The position numbers and the translations under genes are program-made. From Rhyacichthys aspro (taxonomy: Eukaryota; Chordata; Actinopteri; Gobiiformes; Rhyacichthyidae): 64,000 bases of DNA. The notes under the pieces are model-generated. The model ran no database searches, had not been told where the DNA came from, and saw only the letters and a list, made by a program, of their open reading frames with translations. Within the stretch, counting starts at the first letter, position 1; the number at the start of each line of letters is the position of its first letter. Below are positions 46,501 to 57,484 of the stretch, one piece after another. The stretch lies in the NCBI GenBank assembly GCA_036850595.1, contig CM072161.1, forward strand, positions 19,549,812-19,613,811. Reading direction: 5' to 3'.

Positions 46501-49500
46501 TAAATTTCCATTTTAGTTTTCTACATGCTTACATTATAGTTTATTTATTAGTCTTGCAGAAAATCATCAAAGTTTCTTGGACAAATCCTCTTATTAGTTT
46601 GCAAAATATGTGGTAAAATATTGCCTTGTTTACAATGGATATGAAACTATGAAGAATAAATGTTATTAGTAGTAGTTTTGATCATTTTAACTGACTCATG
46701 TAATAAGATTTGTGTCAGATTGTTAGTTTTGAAGGGATTTTTTCATAGTTTTGCATCGTTTTGCCTCCTGCCCTTCAGTCAGACGACATGTTTTGCTGTT
46801 TCACTCACAAAGCGTCCTCCTTTTTCTTTTGCGTCCTAATCCCTCAGGTCTCCAGATACACCTGCAACATTTCAACCTCATTTTAACAGACTTTCCTCTG
46901 TCCCTTTTCCAGGCCCATCTGCCGTTCGCTGTGGTCGGGAGCGTAGAAGAGGTCAAAGTGGGGAACAAAACGGTCCGGGCCAGACAGTACCCCTGGGGTG
47001 TGGTGCAAGGTGAGAAGCTTTTTATTTTTTTTTACAATAAAGCCTCTGTTTGAGCTTGTTTAATGTCTTCCTCCAAACTATTACAGCCACAATCTAAAAG
47101 GAAGTCGGTGCATAACTGTATCACATGACACGTTAACAACGAGCTGTAAAAATAGTATAAGTTTATACAAGTGAGCGATTAAATGTGACTCAATGGCTTC
47201 CTGTGCGTCACTAGTGGCTCTTTTGCTGATTTTTGTCCTTTACACATGACTTACTTGTCTCTCTTAAAGCAAGACGCTGCAAACTGTGTTTTTTTTTTTG
47301 TCTGTCAGCATGTTGTGGGCTGACAACTGGACACAAACATTTACATAACTGTCATTTGTCATCTTAAAGTGCTGTTTTTATCATATATTTAGGTTATTGA
47401 CTATTATTATATACTATTATTGGTAAAGATTAGTCCCATTTCCCATTTCATTTCTCTATGTAACGGTTTCTTTGCAAAAATGGTGCAAAATTATCTGCAG
47501 GTTGCTTAGAAATAGAGTTTCAAATCCTAAAACAAGCTACAGACTATTAAAAATGTTCAGATTTTTGTTTTAATAGACATAAAGTGGTGTCAGTTTCTCT
47601 CAGAAGTGCTTTGGTAATTGAAAACCAACAGCCAAAGACAGCAGCCTGAAAGTTATATCCCAATTTTTGGAGCCTTTTACCTTTATTGGACTAGATTTTA
47701 AGCCACTTGACACTTTAACTCAGCATAATTTACAGTTTCCTTTACTTTTATTGTTATATATTTCTAACAGTGGTATATATTGTAAAAAAAAAAAAGAGAA
47801 ACATAAACTATTACTTCACAGGCAAAGATAAAACAGCCACATTTGGCCCCGGGTCCTGTGTTTGTAGAGACAGATTTCTCCTAATGCTACGTTAGGATGC
47901 TTTTATTCTGTCACTTCACCTGCATTTATGCATTTGTGTGCTCTCCTTTTACAGAGAACAGAAAGAGGAACTAGAGTTAATAGTTGGAAAGACGAGGGGA
48001 AGTATACTTTGGCTCGAATCCTAACCCAAAACCATCTTTTTGTACAACAATCTGCTGGTTTGGACATATTTAATTATCTTAAAACCCATCACATAATGTA
48101 GTTAAATGTTCACACAACATAGTGAAAGAGTTGCCTGCTCCTCACGGTTTATTTATACTCTCCTTCAGCTCATAATGCGTTGTGTCCTCTGCAGCTGAGA
48201 CCGTGACTTAATGCTGAGTGACGCAGAGAAATGGGGGCGAACAGCGAAGATGAATTTGAACAATAACCCGAGTGTTCATATAGGATTTCTCTGGCTCAAT
48301 TCCTCGACTGGATGTGAGTTAGTTTGCATGACCGCATCGCTCAGAAGGACACTGGCTGTTGTGGGAGATATTTTCACTGCTTGTTCCTGTCACTGGGCTA
48401 AACGGACTGATTTAATAAAGTCATACAGAGGCATGCTGTGGGAATATTACTTCTCACGTGGGAGTAATAGGCTCCAGTCTCCTCCCTTCGTCTCCTGGTT
48501 CACTCTGCCCTGACGTTCCCCTTCATCCACTGACCACTGTCGCTCCCCAAGCCTCACAGGACGCTCAGCTCTGGTTATTTATAAAACTGTCTCCTCAGGG
48601 ACACAGTCATTTGGACTTCATCAGTCATTGTGTCGCTGTTCTAACACAGATTAGTGCCTTCAACGTAGATAAAGTGGAGAGAAATTGCCTTTGTAGCTGT
48701 AGAAGTAGGTGATGCTAGTGTGTTTTAATGAAATATAAATTAAAGCAGCATTTAAAAAAAGGCTGTAGCTGTTTAAAATAAAGACACTGCTGCTGCTCTG
48801 TTTCTCTCAGATAACTTGAGACAAATGAAACTAATGGACAAGTTTAAAACCCGCCTTAATGGATTGCTTCATTTATTTGTAGCTGCACTGACATTTTACT
48901 TAAAGGTTATCATACATCAGAATCCAATGCCTGCTTTTCCTACAATGCCTTGCAATTTACAGATTCATAAATATAATCATGACATTCATTTGATTTTAAA
49001 CAAACCAGACTTTAAATTTTGAAAGAGGAAGGGCTTTTATTGTTTAGGAACTTGAGGAAATATAAAACATAGCCTTTGAATGAGATTGAATTGGACTCAA
49101 CTCGCAGTAAATCTATTCATTCATGCATCATTTTTCTCAAAACAAATGAAGCTTAAAAAAATGCTTCTCACACAATATCAAGAGATGAATTTGTATTTGG
49201 TGTCTTTTCTTTGGAGTTATCACTGTTATGTTTGTGAAGGGGCCAATGTCATGTTTAGTCTGAAGAATAAATGTGTGAAATATTCCTCAAAAACAACTAA
49301 AACAATAATCCTTACATTGGATCCAAAGCACAAATCATGAGCTTTAAAGAATGCACAGAATGTATGTGTTGTAATAATAACGTGACACTGCTTGTAATCA
49401 GTTTGGCATCTTTACAAACTGCGGCAGTGATTCATACACATTTGGCTTGTGTTTCTGTTGTGTTTTTGATAAAATGAGCGGAGGACAGAGATCTCTGTGT

Positions 49501-52500
49501 TTTGTGACACTCGTCCGACTGAAGGGAAACTCTGTGCTAATGGAAACAGTCTGTAGATGCCAGATGTCATATGGATGGGTTATGGTAACCTTTTAAAGCA
49601 CCATGGGAAACTTCCCCAGACTCAGAGAAACACAGAGGGAGGACTGTGCGTCGACAAAAAGACTCACTGAATGGGGCTCTGTGTGTCATTGTGTGTTGTA
49701 GTGTGTATTGGGCTTGCCTCAGTATCTCACTCTGTTATCTATGAAACTCTGTGACCTACAGCGGACGACTGGTCTTTCTCTCTTTTAGGTTTAAATGTGG
49801 GTGGCCATAATCTCAAACTATATTTAAGTGTTTTTTCCTTATGTAATCGGAAAAGAGACAAGCTTGAAGAAAAGATTTTATCCCCAAAACACAACATCAT
49901 CAACAATTGTCCCTTAAGTACTTAATTTTAATGTAAAGTCATTATTTTTCATTGAATTTATAAAAATGGTTGATGGTTGTCTCAATTTGTCATTCTCCTA
50001 AAGCAAAAAATATTCCGTTTGCCGCCTGAAAGACATCACGTGACCAAGTTGTCATTGGAAAATTGACGTCAGTCCGTGTGTAAATTGTAGATGTTTATGA
50101 GGTTAGTTTATACAGAACGTTTCCATTGAGCTGCACACTTCCCAACAAACATAAACCCAGTGAACTGCAGAATAAATAGTTGTATTTAGTCATCTCCATG
50201 CTACATTTTATTGATTAAAAATCTCTGGCAGACGAGTGATTATATCAGTCCTTGGAAAATAAACTCCAGACCATTTATGTCATATTCTCTGTGAACAGAC
50301 CCCAGCTACACACAGCTTCTTGCACTGTTGATGTTTTTTTTAAATGTTGAATATTTCTTTCTTGCATCCGTCCTTTTATTTGTACGTTTCTGAGCAGAGA
50401 GAGCCGGGGACGTCTGCAGGGCTTGGTGCCAGAGTCAGTCAGTAGTCCCTAATCAGCTCTCACCATGGGACCAGTACAGACACACTCTCAAATGAACGAG
50501 CTGTTCCAGTAGCCTTGAAGTGAGCAGCTCATTTGTGTGTTAAACTTGTATTTTCTCACTAATGATGTGGTTCAGCAGCATTTTAAGGTTATTTCCACAT
50601 TTGCATGCCTATATTTGAGACTAAGCGCCATGAAAGTGTGCAGGGGTCAGTCCGAGTGCAAGAAATATTCCTCTGTTGTGTTTTTTTCTTTTTTCTCATG
50701 CTATCTCCCACTGCAGGCAGCTCTCGGAGAACATACCAGAAGCTAAATGTCGCGCTAATTGGCCTTTTTTAACTTATCGCCGTCTTTACATTCACTGAGC
50801 GCACAGCTTGTGGTGGCATTTGAACAGAGCAGACTCTATAGTATCTCGGTATCTATCTTTACTCCACCGCCGCTGCCCTGGGGTTCCCTGCCATACAGTC
50901 TGTGACAACTGAGCCACGTGTGTTCACTGCACATGTGCTGGTCAAACAGGAGCCGAAACCACAGCTTTAACAGCTTTCTACCATTAACAGGTTCATCACT
51001 TCCTGTTCCTGCCCCTAGTGTTGAAATGATGAAGTTGATTAAACTAATTACCAGTTTAAGATCTTTATTATTGTTGAATATGTGATGGATATAATAGTTT
51101 ATTCATTGAAATACTAATATCTTTGTGTTTGCTCCTTCTAATTAGCCCAATATATTGACATCTAATGCATGAAGGCTTGGGACATTGAATATTGTAATAT
51201 TTAATGCAGTTTCAACTTTTTTATTTGTAAATTACTTATGTTAATATTGCATTTCCGTTACAAACTATAAATCTGTTTATTCTAGTGGATAAACTATTGT
51301 TTTGTAACATGTATCAGTCTAAACTCCTGGTCCTTTTGCTGTTTGTTCCTCATTATTATTGTTTTTTAGAGCAGTCTATATTGTTGTAAAGGAGTAATTA
51401 TAACAAATATCGTCTGCTGCATTGTCCTCACACCCAAAGCAGCCCCCTCCGTCTGCTGTTAGTTAGTATAAGAGGCAGAAAACATTTCCTGCCCCTTCCC
51501 CCAGCACGGATTAATTCAACTGTGAAAATCACTTGACATTAAACTAAAAGATTCTATGGGAGTTTCTCTACTGCAAATAACAACAGCAGTGATTACATTT
51601 TCAGTTTGTAACACCAATTGTGGTAAAGGCCTAATACAACAAAGTAAATGTGATTTATTGGTTGCATAGGCTTTACATTCCTGCAGTCGATGTGGTATGA
51701 TTTCCTGCGTTTGGAGAGGAAGGGAGGATGACAGGACGGCAGATGGACCGATGAGAGACGTCAATTAAAAAGACAGCGCTTCTCACGCTGAAGCTGACAA
51801 CATAAAACATGCTGGAGGTTAAATAAGATCATTCTGTGTTTTCTCTGCAGTTGAGAACGAGAGCCATTGTGACTTTGTGAAGCTGCGAGAGATGCTGATC
51901 CGGGTAAACATGGAGGATTTGAGGGAGCAGACCCACGCCCGTCACTACGAGCTGTACCGACGCTGCAAACTGGAGGAAATGGGCTTCAAAGACACAGACC
52001 CCGACAGCCAGCCCTTCAGGTAACACAATAATACCCGTTATTGTCTAGACACAATACCTAATGTGATCTCCAGGCTTTTTTTTTTTACGGTGCGCTTTGT
52101 GGTTGATTTCCTGTTTCCAGTCTGCAGGAGACGTACGAGGCCAAGAGGAAAGAGTTCTTGGGCGACCTGCAGCGCAAAGAGGAAGAGATGAGGCAAATGT
52201 TCGTCAACAAAGTCAAAGAGACAGAAGCTGAGTTGAAAGAAAAGGAGCGAGAGGTCAGTCTAATCAAATAATACTTCTGTTTCCAATCAATCTTGATGTG
52301 ACAACTAGAGATAACCTCAACCATTTTACTTTTGACTTGGTTCTAATATAGTATTTGCAGCAGTGTTTTGAGTATTTGTTTAGTACATAGGGTGTTTTTT
52401 TACGCGTTCTGTCGGTCTAACACCTGTCTTTTCCTCGACATTGGCCGTCCGTCTCTCATCTCGTCCCTCCGTCCGTCCGTCCGACTGTCTTTCATCCTGA

Positions 52501-53709
52501 TGCTCCCAGCTTCATGACAAGTTCGAACAGCTGAAGCGGATGCACCAGGAGGAGAAGAGGAAGGTGGAGGAGAAGCGCCGAGACCTGGAGGAGGAGATGA
52601 ACGCCTTTAACAGGAAGAAAGTGGCGGCCGAGACGCTCTCCTTATCTCAGCCGCTCAAGAAAGACAAGGACAAGAAAAAGTAAGACCATGACTTCAGTCT
52701 GTCACTCACTCTTTACTTTTACTCTTCACTCTTTTGTTCTGTCCTTAAGCTGCTCCGGTAATTACTAACATATTGAGTCTTCGCGTTGGGGCATCACATT
52801 AATTAAGGCTTAATTAAATGCATTGCTGTTGATCTATCTCCAGTCGCCAAGCATTTGAACTGTTACTAAACCCTGGCGTGCACTAAGGAAACTACCTCCT
52901 CTTTTGTTCTCGCTGAGCTTAACACTTCCTGTCCTTTCACTCTCCTGGACTCACTTTAATTATTCAGGGAGCACACAATAGGACAGTCGTGACTTTATGT
53001 TACGAAAAGAAAAGTTATACTGACTGAACTAGTCCAAATAGTTCATATGTTTACGTTTATCTTTAACAAAAAGGTAAAAGGTTTCTTTATAATTGTGGTG
53101 TGTTTAACCAAGGCACTGGTAAATGAGAAATATTTTGACATATTGCTCATAGAATCGGTTTTATTGAATCTGGAAATACAGAGAAACTTAGTTGAGTGTC
53201 AGTGCTGAAATATGACGCAGTTAATAATAATTATGTATCTTTCTGTACCTTTTTTACACATTATGAATTAACTAAAAAGGACAAATGTTTATAAAAACCT
53301 TTGAGTTTGATGCTCCGAGACGGTCGTCCAATCTAAGGACATGCCATTCAAAATCTCTAAAATCAGAACTTTTAAAAGGAGTTGTGGCGCCATCTTGTGG
53401 TTGCTGTCCAGCTCTGCTTCTTGTAGCTGCTCCGAGAAATAAGCTTCCATTTTGTTTTGTGAAGCAGCTCTTGTGACTTTCGTGGAAGCTTATCTCGAGT
53501 AAAAAACACATACTTATGCACCTCCATCTTCTCGAATGTCGCTGTAACACTTTCTTTTCCCACTAACACGTGTCTTTCTCCTTTTTTGCACTTTTGACTG
53601 ATTTGCTACAACATTAAAATATTCTTAAAATTCATTATTTTGACCAGTATTTGCGCATCATTTCGATTTATTTAGTTTTTTTTTCTGTTTGTTGTTGTTT
53701 TTCAGTTAA
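28538..53709 (+). CDS. septin8: Septin-8, GTP-binding septin filament subunit (10 coding exons)
   Basis: Predicted 420-aa SEPT6-group septin. Exons: 28538-28567, 36770-36884, 37079-37274, 39678-39864, 45104-45265, 46913-47009, 51851-52019, 52121-52253, 52510-52679 and 53706-53709; phases agree throughout. Septins form hetero-oligomeric filaments at the membrane and cytoskeleton, acting in cytokinesis, scaffolding and vesicle traffic. Visible motifs: P-loop GETGIGKST (49-57), switch II DTVGFG (101-106), AKAD (184-187), the septin C-terminal GTPase region, and a charged coiled coil (about 320-405). SEPT6-group members are thought to bind but barely hydrolyse GTP. The N terminus MAATDVDVFS and the C-terminal KDKDKKN ending point to SEPTIN8 rather than SEPTIN6 or SEPTIN11, as does synteny with shroom1, sowaha and ccni2. 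Whether this is the a or b teleost paralogue cannot be decided here. Confidence 0.95.
31650..32060 (+). mobile_element. MITE-like element with imperfect terminal inverted repeats (copy 2)
   Basis: The left end GCTGCACAACTTTTA (31654-31668) is nearly the reverse complement of the right end TAAAAGTTATGCAGG (32040-32054). The body matches the truncated copy at 50-305. It has no coding capacity. The family cannot be named with certainty; a similar TAGAGGGCGC motif near the left end is common in fish repeats. Confidence 0.65.
33220..33430 (-). repeat. relic of MITE family 2, inverted relative to 40.5 kb
   Basis: Contains AAAATCATCGTCCAAACA, the reverse complement of a segment at about 40,697-40,716, together with repeated ATATCG/TATCGCA motifs typical of that family. 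Ends are eroded. Confidence 0.45.
34381..35060 (+). mobile_element. 680-bp non-autonomous hAT element with 8-bp target duplication
   Basis: The left terminus CAGAGGTGGG and the right terminus CCCATCTCTG are inverted repeats (9 of 10). They are flanked by TTGTGGTG (34373-34380) and TTGTAGTG (35061-35068), a 7-of-8 target duplication as expected for hAT transposons. Both ends carry the ACTTGAGTAA/ACTCAAGTAA motif seen in a common fish hAT family. No transposase frame is present. The interior holds a long inverted repeat (34684-34711 with 34802-34829). Confidence 0.85.
34684..34829. repeat. inverted repeat inside the hAT element (27 of 28 bases)
   Basis: The arm at 34684-34711 pairs with 34802-34829 at 27 of 28 positions around a 90-base loop. 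Units with core TTTGAACAGGTTTT recur two to three times to the left. Related units in palindromic order occur in the block at 19.65-19.78 kb. Confidence 0.85.
35160..35460. promoter_or_regulatory. CpG-richer islet in septin8 intron 1
   Basis: GC and CpG content rise well above the flanking intron, with GGCCGGGCCGGGCGCG near 35385-35400. There is no TATA box, splice-supported exon or domain-bearing frame. It could be an enhancer, an alternative promoter or chance. Confidence 0.3.
36770..36884 (+). CDS. septin8: septin8 coding exon 2 (residues 11-49)
   Basis: Acceptor GTGTCTTTCAG, donor GTAG|GTGAGT. Encodes the conserved polybasic-adjacent segment NLSLGGHVGFDSLPHQLVSK and FNILCV, leading into the P-loop. 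Confidence 0.95.
37079..37274 (+). CDS. septin8: septin8 coding exon 3, P-loop and switch regions (residues 49-114)
   Basis: Acceptor GTTCTCAG, donor ACAG|GTAAGA. Contains GETGIGKST and DTVGFGDQ. The switch I threonine used for hydrolysis in SEPT2-type septins is not apparent, as expected for the SEPT6 group. Confidence 0.96.
37275..39677 (+). other. septin8: septin8 intron 3, no recognisable content
   Basis: AT-rich intron of 2.4 kb. I see no repeat family, RNA gene or exon. Open frames are short and unsupported. Confidence 0.7.
39678..39864 (+). CDS. septin8: septin8 coding exon 4 (residues 114-176)
   Basis: Acceptor TTGTCCGCAG, donor AAG|GTACGA. Encodes YKPIVDYIDTQFENYLQEEL and ICLYFIAPTGHSLKSLDL, strongly conserved septin GTPase sequence. 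Confidence 0.96.
40471..40830 (+). mobile_element. MITE candidate with terminal inverted repeats (family 2)
   Basis: The left end TAGAGCTGTGTGATATTA and the right end ATTATTGTGCAGCCCTAA are imperfect inverted repeats. The right end matches the GTGCAGCCCTAA terminus seen in many fish elements. It is about 360 bp with no coding capacity. A diverged inverted relative lies at 33.2-33.4 kb. Confidence 0.55.
42240..42315 (-). repeat. weak tRNA-like / SINE-head remnant
   Basis: The minus strand has GGTTTCGATCTC, close to a B box, about 45 bases after a GTCATGGTTTGGACGGAG segment that only loosely resembles an A box. Too degenerate for a functional tRNA. Confidence 0.25.
43762..44539 (+). repeat. 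778-bp polypyrimidine (CT/CTCTCCTC) microsatellite tract
   Basis: Every base from 43762 to 44539 is C or T except one G at 44447, leaving 685 uninterrupted pyrimidines and then 92 more. Units are irregular mixes of CTCT and CTCCTC, not a simple perfect repeat. The complementary strand is pure purine. Such mirror-rich tracts can form triplex (H-DNA) and stall polymerases. It lies in septin8 intron 4 about 560 bases before exon 5. Long open frames on both strands (Ser/Leu/Pro or Arg/Glu) are artefacts of composition. Confidence 0.97.
45104..45265 (+). CDS. septin8: septin8 coding exon 5, G4 motif (residues 177-230)
   Basis: Acceptor CTTCTTTTCTTAG, donor AAT|GTAAGT. Encodes VNIIPIIAKADTISKSEL with the AKAD guanine-specificity motif and IYQFPTDDETVSEINASMN. 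Confidence 0.96.
45266..46912 (+). other. septin8: septin8 intron 5
   Basis: A 1.6-kb intron, AT-rich except for a GC-richer segment at 45840-46160 that could be regulatory. I see no repeat family or exon. Confidence 0.6.
46913..47009 (+). CDS. septin8: septin8 coding exon 6 (residues 231-263)
   Basis: Acceptor TCCCTTTTCCAG, donor CAAG|GTGAGA. Encodes AHLPFAVVGSVEEVKVGNK and RARQYPWGVVQ, including the septin-typical WG. Confidence 0.96.
47010..51850 (+). other. septin8: septin8 intron 6 (4.8 kb), no recognisable content
   Basis: AT-rich intron. A moderately GC-rich patch at 48200-48560 holds an unsupported 100-codon frame. No transposon, RNA gene or alternative exon was recognised. Confidence 0.65.
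51851..52019 (+). CDS. septin8: septin8 coding exon 7 (residues 263-319)
   Basis: Acceptor TTTTCTCTGCAG, donor TTCAG|GTAACA. Encodes CDFVKLREMLIRVNMEDLRE and HYELYRRCKLEEMGF, the C-terminal part of the septin GTPase domain. Confidence 0.96.
52121..52253 (+). CDS. septin8: septin8 coding exon 8, start of coiled coil (residues 319-363)
   Basis: Acceptor CTGTTTCCAG, donor GAG|GTCAGT. Encodes SLQETYEAKRKEFLGDLQRK and the heptad-rich EEMRQMFVNKVKETEAELKE. The 101-bp intron before it is small. Confidence 0.95.
52510..52679 (+). CDS. septin8: septin8 coding exon 9, coiled coil (residues 364-420)
   Basis: Acceptor GATGCTCCCAG. Charged coiled-coil helices end in PLKKDKDKK. The donor AAAAA|GTAAGA overlaps an in-frame AAG TAA, so an unspliced transcript stops at 52681-52683 after a Lys. 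Confidence 0.93.
52684..53705 (+). other. septin8: septin8 last intron (3' UTR in the unspliced form)
   Basis: About 1 kb ending in a very long pyrimidine tract and TTTTTCAG at 53698-53705. I recognise no alternative coding exon, although mammalian SEPTIN8 has longer C-terminal isoforms. Confidence 0.6.
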
Positions 53710-54935
53710 TTTATGGCCGCTGTAAACCTCCCCACACACGACCATGGATTTGTCTTCCATCACCATAGCAACAGCCACACCTGTTATTTGTTGTTTATTT
53801 GTTGTTTATTTTTAATGTTGACATTCCATCTTGACATTGTGCACATGGACCAAAGACTCTGAGGATGATGAAGCCAGAGGAAGTGAAATATTCCACCGTC
53901 ATGGCCATCTCATTTCTTATTTTCAGGATGTTGTGGACACTTTATTTGATGCATTATGTTTTTATGTTGTCATTTGATTTTTTTTGTTTTGTTTTTGTGA
54001 CCACCACAAACATGCCAAACAACGACCAACGACATAATATTTTGTTACACACTGGGCACAGCATTTGAATCAGTTCACAGTCTGTTTAAGCAAAATGATG
54101 CATTGTTTTATCAGATGGCTGAACTGTCGAAGGGCTTATTTGTTGTTTTAACATAAAAAAGATTAAAATATGGCTGTATCGCAAAATAAGGTAACTTTTT
54201 TTTAGCCCAACACTGCAAAGGAGCCTTAATTATAATTACATGTGGAGTTTAATAAGCTTTATGACTTCAGATTTGGGCTGGACTTGGCAGATCAGTAATT
54301 TAGCTCATGACTCCATCTAGTGGCCAAGTGCAACATGACAGGCTACCCTCAGGTTTTTAGCATATTTTATTATTTGAAAACACTCGAATATTTAAGGTAA
54401 TTCATCAAATACATCAAAAAAGCCACATATAATCCCTTTCAAATGCTGTTATCCATGTGTTTCTCTAACTTTTAGTCTTAAATCTATGCAGCCCTTGTGT
54501 AAAACGAGCCCAGGTTCACTTAAATAACCTTATGAAAAGCAATAAAACTGAGTACCTGTATAATGTAGATAATAATGCATATACATAGGTACTGACAGCC
54601 TAAACTGTAGTCTTATGCAATATTCTGGTGCTGTTTCATATTAACTCTATAAATGTATGTGAATATTTTTAGAGCTTACCTAGCGTTGTATGCAAAATGT
54701 ACTAGTGTTTGAATATGATGTAAGAAGCACATATGACGGTGTACATTGTCCTTGAGTAACTGTATTGTAATCTAGTGTTGTGACAGTGGACACACACAGA
54801 CATGAAGCCAGTATATGAACATTCAGGAAGCCATAAATAAATAGCAGATGAGTTTCATACACAGATATAAAGACGAGAGCAGCTGTATTTACTGTTGTGG
54901 ATGGAAATAAATGCCCCTCCTGACTTTGATGCGTC
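53706..54935 (+). other. septin8: septin8 terminal exon: last codon, stop and 3' UTR
   Basis: After the acceptor at 53704-53705 the first base completes an Asn codon, and TAA follows at 53707-53709, giving the KDKDKKN ending I recall for mammalian septin-8 isoforms. The remainder to the poly(A) signal at 54906 is 3' UTR without supported ORFs. Confidence 0.7.
54906..54911 (+). terminator. septin8: poly(A) signal of septin8
   Basis: AATAAA, with GTCTCTG and GGTGATTTGTTTGG elements 20-45 bases downstream. It fits cleavage near 54930. Confidence 0.65.
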
Positions 54936-55895
54936 TCTGCCGGTGATTTGTTTGGCGCCGTTTGAGCAAGACAAGCGCAGGTGATGATACTTATTCACTC
55001 ACAAACACAGAGCTGTCAGCTTCGTCTGTTTCTGGAACAGCTGCTGGAGGCTTGAGAGACGCTGTTCTTCCTGTTTAAGCAATGGCTGCTTTAAAAGAGG
55101 AGTCAGGTCCTGAAGACTACAGTAAATAGTTTTTACCCATTATTGAGAAGCAGACAAGAGGAATTACACAAGTTATGAATGTCTGCAGTTGATAGTGAAG
55201 ATTTAATGAACTAAAGCCTTTCTATCTTCGGTAACTACAGTACTGTAACTGATGTACCTTCAGTGGTATCGCTCCTCATTAACTGCAGTGGCTCTGTCCA
55301 TGCTTTATTATTCGGGCCACCACCTGCAGCGCTGCCTGGATGTTATCCAGCAGCACAATCTGTTCAGGGCTCAGTGTTCCCTCCGTATGACATCAATACT
55401 CTCCTTTAACAACGCTGAGGCGTAATGAGCCTCTGGCAGTGTGTTCAACACAGGACACGATGTTACACACCTAATAGTCGAGCGGTTCATCTGTATGTGT
55501 CAGAGCTTGACAGGGCAGCACAGAGAAGGCTTTTATTATCATAGTTTCAGTTAACATGAAGATACTGGGTGAAGCAGATTTCACTTTTATCATCTTAAAT
55601 CATGGCTTTATTTTATCTCATGAAGAGCAGCCAATAACAAGATGCTTCCCTTTTCAGGCTTCACTCAGAGATAAACACTAAAGATTTTAAAGACAAAAAA
55701 CTATGAATTGTTATACAACATGCTATTTTGTAGTAGAAAGCCACTTGATCATTTCATTTATATAAAGTACAAATTACCATTTTTTGGCACCTCGTCAACA
55801 TTTATTGTCTTTATCACTTCTATCCGTCTCATGACTAAACCTGGCACCTCTTCGACAGGTTTGGTGTGACACAGTTGAACAAACCACAAGACACC
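54936..55895. other. spacer between convergent septin8 and ccni2 3' ends
   Basis: About 1 kb of AT-rich DNA. I recognise no gene, RNA or repeat family. Confidence 0.6.
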
Positions 55896-55917
55896 GCCCT
55901 AGACTTCAAGTCTTAGC

Positions 55918-55923
55918 TTTATT
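55918..55923 (-). terminator. ccni2: poly(A) signal of ccni2
   Basis: AATAAA on the minus strand, followed (toward lower coordinates) by a GGTGTCTTGTGGTTTGTT-type GT-rich element. It gives a 3' UTR of about 1.25 kb (55,900-57,169). Confidence 0.6.
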
Positions 55924-57169
55924 TGTGTTGTGGAAACAGAAAAAAGTTAGCTGCCTCAATATTTGAAGAAATATGTTGATGAAGACAGTAATGTAAACTG
56001 TTTGTAGCGTCCAGTTTGACCGGACGAGTGGAACATTTGAAATAAAAGGTCAGTAACCAGTTCACATTGAGAATAAAGAGGGAATGAAATGAATGAAAGT
56101 CCTCTTGGAACAAAAAGTCTTTCCACTGTGTGTACTATGGAGACATTTCAGTCAAAACAAATGCAGACTCACTTTTCCAGGGCAGTCTTTTAAGAAGCAA
56201 AGATACAGCTGGTGCTAAATAAGGAATAGATAATTAGATTAACTTAAATGTTCCTTTTTTTGAAAAGGAAGTCACATAATAAGTGTAAACCAAAATATTA
56301 AATGAACATGTCTGTTAATACGTACTAACACTAGAGATCCTAATGGATGAGCTATTGATGAACCAAGTAATCTCATGATGCCAGAACGGTTCATTTGTTG
56401 ATCTAAACTCCCAATGTCCTTAAAGTGACAGTAGTGGAAGCACAGGCTGCCTTTTTGTTGTTTTTGCATGGAACTGATGCAAAAAGAAAACAGATTAGAA
56501 ATAAAAAGGTTTGCAGTGTTTTGTTATGAAAGTAAAGCTTTTTTCCAACAGTAACAAGTCTAGTAAATAAACACAGCAAAATGTTTAGTAAAAGTAAGTA
56601 AAAGATTAAAATAATAGAGACTTCTGAAAAAATATAGTTATAATTAAAAACGTTCGTCTTTCTCTCAAAGTGCTTTATAGATCAGGGAGGAACCGGAGCA
56701 CCAAGATCAAAGTAAATCTGGAATAACTCTCAGAACATAAAATAGCCACTAGTAGCGGACATGCTAGACAGCCTTATATAGCTTCACATTTAAAACAAAA
56801 CCGTCTGCTGGATACAAAGGTTATAAAAATACAAAACAGCGTAATTAACAGGTAGAGAACTTAAAACTGCACCAGTAGCCCTGTCTCGCAGTTGAATATT
56901 TGGTCTTACATCAATCAGAAGCAAGAGTGTGTCCATTTCTGTGGCATCAGAGGCTCACGTTGACTCTGAGCGAAAAACACATCTTGATTCAAAAATTGGC
57001 CACCAACAATGTATAGAGGAGACATAAATACTAAAACTAAAAACACTGAACTGCTTCCTAAACAACATGACAGGTAGGTAACTTGTGGTCGTTCAACCCT
57101 CACCTTTGGACCTTCATTAATGAATGAATGAATGTATTTTTGAACCTTAGTAGACAGGGTGGATGCCCT

Positions 57170-57484
57170 TTAGTTGACTGCAGGGTGGAGTGGGGGACAG
57201 GGGGAGACATTTTTCTGCTGAGAATGGAACATAACTTCATCACTGCTCGACTCTGCCGTCATCTCCTCGCTGTACAAACACCTAAAACCGTCGTAGTACT
57301 CGTCGAGGTCTCCCTGGTCTCGCTCGCCCCGCTCTCTTCGGGCCTGCCTCAGGCTCCACACTCGCTCCGTCAGGATTTGGCCACCGTCTAAAATGTAGAC
57401 GGCGTTGGTCGGCAAAGAGAACTCCAGGCTGTTGAGGTACTCGTCCACGGTCTCTCTGCAGTGAATGAACTCAGCGCTGTCAAC
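57170..57484 (-). CDS. ccni2: ccni2 coding exon 6 (residues 250-353) and stop
   Basis: Acceptor TCTCTGGCAG before VDSAEFIHCRETVDEYLNSL. The tail includes EYYDGFRCLYSEEM and ends SPCPPLHPAVN, then TAA, matching the cyclin I C-terminal pattern. Confidence 0.93.
   Translation of the reverse strand, partial: VDSAEFIHCRETVDEYLNSLEFSLPTNAVYILDGGQILTERVWSLRQARRERGERDQGDLDEYYDGFRCLYSEEMTAESSSDEVMFHSQQKNVSPCPPLHPAVN

Noticed and set aside
48211..48712. Overlapping open frames in septin8 intron 6
   Set aside because: No domain, no splice support and no similarity to septin isoform sequence.
52440..52500. TCCG-type simple repeat before septin8 exon 9
   Set aside because: Only three to four units; an ordinary pyrimidine-rich acceptor region.
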